A DNA stretch of 56,462 bases from an uncultured Porphyromonadaceae bacterium (GTDB taxonomy: Bacteria > Bacteroidota > Bacteroidia > Bacteroidales > Muribaculaceae): the NCBI GenBank assembly GCA_905198125.1, contig CAJKBH010000024.1:1-56462 (forward strand), written 5' to 3'. Shown here one piece after another: positions 17,229-23,876 of the stretch. Position 1 is the first letter of the stretch, and each line of letters begins with the position of its first letter. Under the pieces are notes generated by a model. It made no database searches. It worked only from the letters and a program-made list of their open reading frames with translations, and had not been told where the DNA came from. The position numbers were made by a program, and so were the translations under genes.

Positions 17229-19214
17229 ATGATACACAACACTATCGCCATATTCCTTATAGTACTGTTAGTGATACTGGTGGGCTCCGTGCTGTTCAAG
17301 AAACTGAACATCCCGTCCACCGTGGGCCTCATAGTGGCGGGAATCGCGATAGGACCGTTCGGATTCAACCTGCTGGAGCGGGACGCGTCGTTCCGCATTT
17401 TCGGCGATGTGGGAATCCTGTATATCATGTTCCAGGCCGCGGTGGAGATAGATATGTTCCACCTGAAGGCCCAGCTTAAAAAGGGAATACTGTTCGGAGT
17501 GCTGACCGCACTGCTGCCGATGGCGGCGGGTGTGCTTGGCACTCATTATCTATTAGGGCAGAGCTGGCTTACGTCGGCCTTGGTGGCCTCGATGTTCACG
17601 AGCCATACGCTGATCACCTATCCGACGGTGTCGAAGTTCGGACTGCAGAACACGCGCCCCGTGGTGATAGCCGTATGCGGCACCATCGTGGCCGTGATGG
17701 TGGCCCTGCTGGTATTGGCCGGCGTGTCGCAGATCAGTGCGTCGGGGCATTACTCCGTGCAGCAGCTGCTGACCATGCTCGCGCTGACAGCCGCCTTCAT
17801 GCTGACGGTGGGATACGTGTTCCCGCCCGTGACGCGATATTTCTTCAAGAGTACCACCGACCCCGTGGCTCAGTATATATATATCCTCGCCATGGTGGTG
17901 ATAGCCGCCTTGCTTGCCAAGATTGTCGGACTGGAAGGGATATTGGGCGCGTTCTATGCCGGACTGGTGCTGAACAAACTGATACCGGGCCGTTCGCCGC
18001 TGATGAAGAACATCCGGTTCGTGGGTGACGCCATCTTCATTCCATACTTCCTGATAGGCGTGGGTATGCTTATCAACGTCCACGTGGTGGTGGAAGGGTG
18101 GAGCGTGCTGTGGGCCGCGTCCATCATGTCGGGGCTGGCTCTGGGCACGAAATGGATAGCCTCGTATGGCGCGCAGAAGATACTCAAGCTGAGCCGTGTG
18201 GACCGTGAGCTGATATTCGGACTGACCGGAGGCAAGGCTGCGGCCACCATCGCCGCCGTGATGATCGGTTATGAGGCGCACCTGCTGAACGAGGACATGA
18301 TGAACGCGTCGGTGGTGATGATACTGATATGCTGCATCATCGCCTCGGTGCGCACCGACCGCTCCGCACTGCAGCTGCGCAAGCAGGAGACGGCGCGCGG
18401 TCTGGACCGCGAGGAACTCGGTTCGGTGGAGATGGCCCGTCAGGTAGTGGCCGTGGCCAATCCGATCACGGCCGAAGGCCTGATGCGTATGGCGCTGTTC
18501 ATGCGCAAGCGGCAGAACACCAACCCGGTCACGGCACTGTTCGTGCGGCACAACGACGACAGCGCCGCCACTGTGATGGGGCGCGACTCGCTCGAAGCCG
18601 CCGACTCCATTGCCGAGGAGATGGACGTGCCGTGCAATGTGGTGGAACGCTTCGACCTCAACGCCGTGTCGGGTATATGCAACCTGGCGCACGAGCAGAA
18701 GGCCACCGAGATCATGATAGGCATGCACCGCAAGAGCTCGGTGGTGGATACGTTCTATGGCTCGTTTATCGAGAAACTTGTTACCGACTGTCACCGCATG
18801 GTGATGCTGAGCCGCTGCTTCATACCCGTGGGCACCATATCGCGCATCCGGGTCATAGTGCCGCCGGGCGCCGAGTATGAGACCGGATTCCACCTGTGGG
18901 TGACGCGACTGGCCATGCTGGCGTCCAACATCGAGGCGCGCATCACGTTCCTGTCGCGCGAGGATTGCGGCCGGCTGATACGCACCGCGATAGCCGACGA
19001 CGGCATCGAGGTGGATGCCCGTTACGGCACGCTGAACGCCTGGGACGACTTCATACTGACCAGCGGTGACACCGAGGAGGCGGACCTGATAGTGCTGATA
19101 ACGGCACGCAAGGGCTCCATATCGCATACGCAGGACCTGGATCAGATCACGAATTACCTCAGCCGGCATTTCCGCAACAACAACCTGCTGATCGTATATC
19201 CCAAACAATTCTAA
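17229..19214 (+). CDS. CPA2 cation:proton antiporter with C-terminal USP-like region
   Basis: A 661-residue protein. The Na/H-exchanger domain covers about residues 1-390 (LFKKLNIPSTVGLIVAGIAIGPFG, ASMFTSHTLITYPTVSKFG, GLEGILGAFYAGLVLNKL, FGLTGGKAAATIAAVMIG). The remaining 270 residues are soluble and look like one or two universal-stress-protein-like domains (for example EIMIGMHRKSSVVDTFYGSFIEKLV and LSRCFIPVGTISRIRVIVPP). It therefore differs from the other CPA2 antiporter in this window, which carries RCK_C domains. It is the last gene of the operon and is followed by a hairpin terminator. Confidence 0.9.
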   Translation: MIHNTIAIFLIVLLVILVGSVLFKKLNIPSTVGLIVAGIAIGPFGFNLLERDASFRIFGDVGILYIMFQAAVEIDMFHLKAQLKKGILFGVLTALLPMAAGVLGTHYLLGQSWLTSALVASMFTSHTLITYPTVSKFGLQNTRPVVIAVCGTIVAVMVALLVLAGVSQISASGHYSVQQLLTMLALTAAFMLTVGYVFPPVTRYFFKSTTDPVAQYIYILAMVVIAALLAKIVGLEGILGAFYAGLVLNKLIPGRSPLMKNIRFVGDAIFIPYFLIGVGMLINVHVVVEGWSVLWAASIMSGLALGTKWIASYGAQKILKLSRVDRELIFGLTGGKAAATIAAVMIGYEAHLLNEDMMNASVVMILICCIIASVRTDRSALQLRKQETARGLDREELGSVEMARQVVAVANPITAEGLMRMALFMRKRQNTNPVTALFVRHNDDSAATVMGRDSLEAADSIAEEMDVPCNVVERFDLNAVSGICNLAHEQKATEIMIGMHRKSSVVDTFYGSFIEKLVTDCHRMVMLSRCFIPVGTISRIRVIVPPGAEYETGFHLWVTRLAMLASNIEARITFLSREDCGRLIRTAIADDGIEVDARYGTLNAWDDFILTSGDTEEADLIVLITARKGSISHTQDLDQITNYLSRHFRNNNLLIVYPKQF

Positions 19215-19231
19215 AATTAACTTAAAAAACA

Positions 19232-19262
19232 GGGGGTGCGCTTGGAGCGACACTCCTTTTTT
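19232..19262 (+). terminator. Intrinsic terminator after the antiporter gene
   Basis: A G-rich arm (GGGGTG then CGC) pairs with GCG and CACTCC across a TTGGA loop, with one bulged A. A run of six T (19257-19262) follows. Confidence 0.75.
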
Positions 19263-19272
19263 ATTACATTTG
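19242..19272 (+). promoter_or_regulatory. Promoter for the 19318 lipoprotein gene, overlapping the terminator
   Basis: TTG (19242-19244) lies in the terminator loop. After 20 nt comes TACATTTG (19265-19272), a perfect TAnnTTTG box, 46 nt before the next start codon. Confidence 0.6.
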
Positions 19273-19317
19273 CAATACCGCAACAGCAATTGCGGCATAC
19301 AATAACAGGAGAACGAG

Positions 19318-19722
19318 ATGAAGAGGATTGGTCTTATTGCAAGTGTAGTGCTGACTGCGGCAGCGATGCTAACCGGTTGCGTCAATTCGCGGCCTGACAA
19401 CAGCGATGCCATCGAGGTGATAGCCGAGAAGGTGACCGACCGCACTCCGGTGAGCCAGGAAGAATACGGCATAGCGATAAAATATCTCAAGTCGGCATAT
19501 CAGGATTTCGACAAACTGCGGTCGCATCAGAACGAAGGCGCCAAGGAGATGATGAAGCTGTCGCAGGAATACGACAAGAAGTATCCGCACCTGGAGGAGA
19601 TGCGCAAACTGCTGGACGTGGAGCCGGCCGACCTGGACGACACGAACCGCAAGCTATATAAGGATATGAAGGAAGTGCGCGCCCGGGTGATGGAAAACGG
19701 CCTGCGCCAGATGGGACAGTAA
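19318..19722 (+). CDS. Small hypothetical lipoprotein
   Basis: A 134-residue lipoprotein (signal VLTAAAMLTGCVNS, Cys 21). The mature part is charged and almost entirely helical (EEYGIAIKYLKSAYQDFDKL, EMMKLSQEYDKKYPHLEEM). I do not recognise the family. It sits alone between a terminator and the rpsA promoter and appears to be transcribed from its own promoter. Confidence 0.65.
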   Translation: MKRIGLIASVVLTAAAMLTGCVNSRPDNSDAIEVIAEKVTDRTPVSQEEYGIAIKYLKSAYQDFDKLRSHQNEGAKEMMKLSQEYDKKYPHLEEMRKLLDVEPADLDDTNRKLYKDMKEVRARVMENGLRQMGQ

Positions 19723-19796
19723 TCCGTCATATTAATATGGAAAAAGACATAAAGTAGAGCGGCGTCTGACAAAAATGCAGTCGGATGCGCTCTAAA

Positions 19797-19828
19797 TTTG
19801 TGTAATTCAGAATAAAATGCTATCTTTG
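19797..19828 (+). promoter_or_regulatory. Promoter for rpsA
   Basis: TTTG (19797-19800), exactly 20 nt, TATCTTTG (19821-19828): a full consensus match. Transcription would start near 19833 and give a leader of about 94 nt. Confidence 0.8.
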
Positions 19829-19839
19829 CGCGCGGAAAA

Positions 19840-19884
19840 CCATACCCGCCCGCGCGGGATGGCTTAAAACCGGTAAAACGGTTT
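19840..19884 (+). promoter_or_regulatory. Two-hairpin leader of rpsA, candidate autoregulatory element
   Basis: Hairpin 1 at 19840-19862 pairs CCAT and CCCGC with GCGGG and ATGG around a 4-nt loop, with one bulged A. Hairpin 2 at 19867-19884 pairs AAACCG with CGGTTT. Both lie in the untranslated leader of rpsA, with an A-rich segment after them up to the ATG at 19927. S1 autoregulates its own mRNA in other bacteria. That this leader does so here is inference. Confidence 0.4.
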
Positions 19885-19926
19885 CCGAGAGAGTAGAAAA
19901 GTAAAGTTTATTTATTAACCAAATTA

Positions 19927-21711
19927 ATGACTGAAAAAGTTGTAAGCCCGATCGCAGATTTCGATTGGGATGCCTATGAAAACGGCAACACGGCAGGCAG
20001 CAAGAGTCGCGAGGAGTTGATCGACACCTACGACAAGTCGATGCAGTCGGCCAAAGAGAATGAAGTAGTGACCGGTACCGTGAAATCGATCAGCAAGCGC
20101 GAGGTGCGAGTTGATATCGGCATGAAATCCGACGCCATCATTCCCATCAGCGAATTCCGCTACAATCCCGACCTGAAAGAGGGCGACGAGGTAGAGGTAT
20201 ATATCGAGACACTGGAGGACAAGAACGGCCAGCTCCGTCTGAGCCACAAGAAGGCTTGCCAGACCCGCAGCTGGGACCGCGTGAACCAGGCCCTTCAGAA
20301 CGACGAGATCATCAAGGGTTACGTAAAGAGCCGCACCAAGGGCGGTATGATCGTGGACATCTTCGGAATCGAGGCCTTCCTGCCCGGTTCGCAGATCGAC
20401 GTACGTCCCATCCGCGACTATGACGTATATCTGGATAAGACAATGGAATTCAAGGTTGTCAAGATCAACCAGGAATACAAGAACGTGGTGGTAAGCCACA
20501 AGGCACTGATCGAGGCCGAGCTGGAGGCTCAGAAGCGCGAGATCATCTCCAAGCTGGAGAAGGGTCAGGTGCTCGAGGGCAAGGTGAAGAACATTACCAA
20601 CTACGGTGTGTTCGTCGACCTTGGCGGCGTAGACGGACTGGTGCACATCACCGACCTGAGCTGGGGCCGCGTACAGGATCCCCGCGAGGTTGTGGAGCTG
20701 GATCAGGACATCGAGGTCGTTATCCTGGACTTCGACAACGAGAAGAAGCGCATCGCGCTCGGTATCAAGCAGCTGATGCCCCATCCCTGGGACAATCTGG
20801 ATGCCAACCTCAAGGTGGGCGACCATGTCAAGGGCCGCGTAGTGGTAATGGCCGACTACGGTGCATTCGTAGAGGTACAGCCCGGCGTAGAGGGTCTGAT
20901 CCACGTCAGCGAGATGAGCTGGAGCCAGCACCTGCGCAGCGCTCAGGACTTCCTGAAGGTAGGCGACGAGGTAGAGGCTGTGATCCTGACTCTGGATCGC
21001 GACGAGCGTAAGATGAGCCTCGGCCTGAAGCAGCTGAAGAAGGATCCCTGGGAGGATATCGAGCAGAAATATGCCATCGGTTCGCGCCACACGGCCAAGG
21101 TACGCAACTTCACTCACTTCGGCGTATTCGTCGAGATTGAGGAGGGCGTAGACGGCCTGATTCACATCAGCGACCTGAGCTGGACCCGCAAGATCAAGCA
21201 CCCCAGCGAGTTCACGCAGGTGGGCAACGAGATCGAGGTACAGGTGCTGGAGATAGACAAGGACAACCGTCGTCTCAGCCTGGGTCACAAGCAGCTTGAG
21301 GAGAATCCCTGGGAGGCTTACGAAGGCACATACGGCGTAGGCACCATCCACGAGGGTGAGATCACCGAGGTTCTGGACAAGGGCGCGGTTATCAGCCTTG
21401 ACCACGGCATCGAGGGCTTCGCTACTCCCAAGCACCTGGTTAAGGAAGACGGCACACAGGCCAAGCTGGGCGAGAAGCTGCAGTTCAAGGTGATTGAGTT
21501 CAACAAGGACAACAAGCGCATAATTCTGAGCCACAGCCGTATCGCTGAGGATGCAAACCGCAGCGAGAAGCGCGAGAAGGCACCGCGTCGCAGCGACAAG
21601 CCCGCAAAGAGCGAGGCCATCGCATCGCAGCCGCTGGAGAAGACCACTCTCGGCGACCTCGGCGCACTCCAGGCTCTGAAGGAGCAGATGCAGAAGGAAG
21701 AGGGCAAGTAA
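19927..21711 (+). CDS. rpsA: 30S ribosomal protein S1
   Basis: A 594-residue protein with six S1/OB-fold RNA-binding repeats beginning near residue 45 (NEVVTGTVKSISKREVRVDIG) and then at intervals of about 85-90, including EGKVKNITNYGVFVDLGGVDG, GRVVVMADYGAFVEVQPGVEG and AKVRNFTHFGVFVEIEEGVDG. A basic tail follows (about 545-594, KREKAPRRSDKPAKSE). S1 brings mRNA to the 30S subunit and is important in Bacteroidetes, where Shine-Dalgarno pairing is rarely used. It has its own promoter, a structured leader and a strong terminator. Confidence 0.97.
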   Translation: MTEKVVSPIADFDWDAYENGNTAGSKSREELIDTYDKSMQSAKENEVVTGTVKSISKREVRVDIGMKSDAIIPISEFRYNPDLKEGDEVEVYIETLEDKNGQLRLSHKKACQTRSWDRVNQALQNDEIIKGYVKSRTKGGMIVDIFGIEAFLPGSQIDVRPIRDYDVYLDKTMEFKVVKINQEYKNVVVSHKALIEAELEAQKREIISKLEKGQVLEGKVKNITNYGVFVDLGGVDGLVHITDLSWGRVQDPREVVELDQDIEVVILDFDNEKKRIALGIKQLMPHPWDNLDANLKVGDHVKGRVVVMADYGAFVEVQPGVEGLIHVSEMSWSQHLRSAQDFLKVGDEVEAVILTLDRDERKMSLGLKQLKKDPWEDIEQKYAIGSRHTAKVRNFTHFGVFVEIEEGVDGLIHISDLSWTRKIKHPSEFTQVGNEIEVQVLEIDKDNRRLSLGHKQLEENPWEAYEGTYGVGTIHEGEITEVLDKGAVISLDHGIEGFATPKHLVKEDGTQAKLGEKLQFKVIEFNKDNKRIILSHSRIAEDANRSEKREKAPRRSDKPAKSEAIASQPLEKTTLGDLGALQALKEQMQKEEGK

Positions 21712-21735
21712 TCCCCGTCCACTGTGACATAACAA

Positions 21736-21766
21736 GAGGGCATGACGGAATTTCCGCCATGCCCTC
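21736..21766 (+). terminator. Strong hairpin after rpsA
   Basis: GAGGGCATG (21736-21744) pairs with CATGCCCTC (21758-21766), and CGGAA pairs with TTCCG inside, separated by one mismatch. An A/T-rich tail follows. Confidence 0.8.
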
Positions 21767-21774
21767 TGATTATA

Positions 21775-21806
21775 TTTGATAAATTCAAATAGTTTTTGTA
21801 ATTTTA
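21775..21806 (+). promoter_or_regulatory. Promoter for the small exported protein gene
   Basis: TTTG (21775-21778), 20 nt, TAATTTTA (21799-21806), with one mismatch in the -7 box. The start codon follows at 21825, about 14 nt from the predicted transcription start. Confidence 0.55.
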
Positions 21807-21824
21807 CGGATAAATAACGAAGCG

Positions 21825-22142
21825 ATGAAACCGAGACAGACGATAGTCGGGCTGATGATAATGCTGGCCATGGCCGGCAGCTATGCCCGTAGCTGGGAGA
21901 CTGTGAAGGTTGAGCGTCAGGACATGCGCCTTGTGATGCGCGAGAGCGAGGTGGAAATCAAGACCGCCCCCGGCATAATCCAGGTGGCCACCAACCACAA
22001 TGTCGGAATCAAGATATTCACGATATTGGGCAGACTGGTCAGCTCGGAGAATCTTGCGCCGGGCGTGTTCCAGTTCCAGGTGCCTGTTCACGGCGTGTAT
22101 ATAGTCAAGGCCGGCGACCTGACCTGCAAGGTGGCAGTGTAG
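21825..22142 (+). CDS. Small exported protein resembling an isolated type IX C-terminal sorting domain
   Basis: A 105-residue protein with a signal peptide (MKPRQTIVGLMIMLAMAGSYA). The mature part ends in IKIFTILGRLVSSENLAPG, then VFQFQVPVHGVYIVKAGD and a final CKVAV. This order (hydrophobic beta strand, LGR-V, a turn, then G-VYIVK and a hydrophobic C-terminus) resembles the type A C-terminal sorting domains of type IX secretion cargo, but here there is almost no passenger protein. It could be a free-standing beta-sandwich domain with another role. Its own weak promoter precedes it, and ilvE follows after 43 nt. Confidence 0.6.
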   Translation: MKPRQTIVGLMIMLAMAGSYARSWETVKVERQDMRLVMRESEVEIKTAPGIIQVATNHNVGIKIFTILGRLVSSENLAPGVFQFQVPVHGVYIVKAGDLTCKVAV

Positions 22143-22185
22143 CCCGGCGACAATCGGTGTAAATCGTGACGGAAATCTAAGAACT

Positions 22186-23223
22186 ATGAGCACAAAAGAT
22201 CTTAAGTGGTCGGAGCTTCCGTTCGGCTATGTAAAGGCCGATTACAATGTGCGCTGCACATTCAAGGACGGGAAATGGGGTCCGATTGAGGTTAGCGATT
22301 CAGAGTATGTGCCGTTGCACATAGCCGCCACCTGTCTGCACTACGGACAGGAAGCATTCGAGGGTCTGAAGGCCTTCCGCGGCCAGGACGGCAAGGTGCG
22401 CGTGTTCCGCATGGACGAGAACGCCAAGCGATTCCGGGACAGTGCCCTCGGTATCGCGATGGAGCCGCTGCCTGTGGAGAAATTCGAGGAGATGGTGAGA
22501 CTGGTCGTTAAGCTCAACGGCAATCTTATACCGCCATACGGATCGGGTGCAAGCCTCTACATCCGTCCGCTGGAAATCGGCATGTCGGCACGTGTGGGTG
22601 TAAGCCCCGCCGACGAATACATGGTGATAATGCTGGTAACGCCGGTAGGCCCGTACTTCAAGGCCGGCTTCAAGCCCACCAAGGTGTGTCTGAGCCGTGA
22701 GTACGACCGCGTGGCTCCCAAGGGAACCGGCGCAATCAAGATCGGCGGCAACTACGCCGCATCGCTCGTGGCCGGCAACAAGGCCCGTGAGCTCGGCTAC
22801 AGCGTGATGCTCTATCTCGACCCGAAAGAGAAGAAATACCTGGACGAGTGCGGCGCAGCCAACTTCTATGCCGTGCGCGACAACAAATACATCACCCCGA
22901 AGTCGGAGACCGTTCTGCCCAGTATCACCAACAAGAGCCTGCGTCAGCTGGCGCGTGACCTCGGAATGGAGGTAGAGGAGCGTCATATAGCATACGAGGA
23001 GCTGCCCACGTTCAGCGAGGCCGGTGCCTGCGGTACGGCTGCCGTCTGCTCGCCCATCGGTCAGATCGACGACCTGGACAACGGCACAACCTTCACCTAC
23101 GACATGAACGAGGCCGGCCCCGTCACCAGGAAGCTGTACGACACCATCCGTGCCATCCAGCTCGGCGAGATCGAGGACAAGCACGGCTGGACCGAGATCC
23201 TGGAGATCGAAGGCGAGGAGTAG
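22186..23223 (+). CDS. ilvE: Branched-chain-amino-acid aminotransferase
   Basis: A 345-residue fold-type IV PLP aminotransferase that interconverts Leu, Ile and Val with their 2-keto acids. Diagnostic segments are CLHYGQEAFEGLKAFRG, FRMDENAKRF, RPLEIGMSARVGVSPADEY, the Schiff-base Lys in GTGAIKIGGNYAASL, and SEAGACGTAAVCSPIG. Length is normal. It follows the small exported protein gene closely and ends in a 60-nt gap opposite a convergent HD-domain gene. That gap carries a short direct repeat instead of a clear terminator. Confidence 0.95.
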   Translation: MSTKDLKWSELPFGYVKADYNVRCTFKDGKWGPIEVSDSEYVPLHIAATCLHYGQEAFEGLKAFRGQDGKVRVFRMDENAKRFRDSALGIAMEPLPVEKFEEMVRLVVKLNGNLIPPYGSGASLYIRPLEIGMSARVGVSPADEYMVIMLVTPVGPYFKAGFKPTKVCLSREYDRVAPKGTGAIKIGGNYAASLVAGNKARELGYSVMLYLDPKEKKYLDECGAANFYAVRDNKYITPKSETVLPSITNKSLRQLARDLGMEVEERHIAYEELPTFSEAGACGTAAVCSPIGQIDDLDNGTTFTYDMNEAGPVTRKLYDTIRAIQLGEIEDKHGWTEILEIEGEE

Positions 23224-23233
23224 TCCGGGAAAT

Positions 23234-23264
23234 AGTTGAAAAAGTTTAGAAAGTTGAAAAAGTT
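23234..23264. repeat. Direct repeat AGTTGAAAAAGTT, two copies
   Basis: A 13-bp word repeated at 23234-23246 and 23252-23264 in the gap between convergent ilvE and the HD-domain gene. A related word (AGTTAAAAAAGTTAAG) occurs near 10541. Confidence 0.75.
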
Positions 23265-23283
23265 AAGAGGAATGTAAAGCCTT

Positions 23284-23823
23284 TTAACCGAAAAGAGAAT
23301 TAAGTTCCATGAAGCGGCGCAGGGTATCGTCCCCGTGCCGCTTCATGCTGTTTATGACGCGGTCCAGGGGCTTTTCGATCCGATAGTCGCCCGACTTGCT
23401 GAAGAATTTGTCGGCATAGCATATCAGCTTCTCCTCGGTGGTCTGCGGCGTCATGTCGCGGTGTGGCAGCGGCAGGTTCTGGTCGATGATGTCCTGCACC
23501 GTCAGACCGGCTCCCGTGTGTCGCACACACACCAGTGCATGGTGCGGAAGGCCGATGGAGTCAAGCATCCCGCGGCCTATTATTCCATGACATATATAAG
23601 GCTCCGCGCCCTCGCACAGAATGTCCGGCGCATCACAACGCACGATGCCGATGTCGTGCAGCATGGCTGCCTCGTACACGAAGTCGCGGTCGATGTCGAG
23701 ATTGCGGCGGTCGGCGCATTCCAGTGCTTTGCGGGCCACCAATTCGGAATGGGTGCGCAACAGCGCGAGCAGGGGAGACCCCTGCTCGTACCAGCGCGAA
23801 TATATTGATTCGATATCCAGCAT
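23284..23823 (-). CDS. HD-domain hydrolase
   Basis: A 179-residue protein with a metal-binding HD fold: the N-terminal His in RTHSELVARKALECADRR, the signature AAMLHDIGIVRCDAP, and further His residues in YICHGIIGRGML and HHALVCVRHTGAGL. Such proteins hydrolyse nucleotides or other phosphate esters; the substrate cannot be told. It lies 53 nt downstream of the TonB-dependent receptor gene on the same strand and is probably co-transcribed with it. The ilvE gene converges from the other side. Confidence 0.85.
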   Translation of the reverse strand: MLDIESIYSRWYEQGSPLLALLRTHSELVARKALECADRRNLDIDRDFVYEAAMLHDIGIVRCDAPDILCEGAEPYICHGIIGRGMLDSIGLPHHALVCVRHTGAGLTVQDIIDQNLPLPHRDMTPQTTEEKLICYADKFFSKSGDYRIEKPLDRVINSMKRHGDDTLRRFMELNSLFG

Positions 23824-23876
23824 AGAATTTACTTATTGGTTTGGACTACATTTCACGTGTAATGCTTTTGCGCCGA

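Noticed and set aside
17553..19490. Long minus-strand open frame opposite the USP-type antiporter
   Set aside because: Its translation is rich in His, Arg and Gln without domain pattern, whereas the plus strand encodes a complete antiporter.
19924..21735. Minus-strand open frame of about 600 codons opposite rpsA
   Set aside because: It is a mirror image of the S1 repeats, giving Leu/Val-rich repeats with no independent support.
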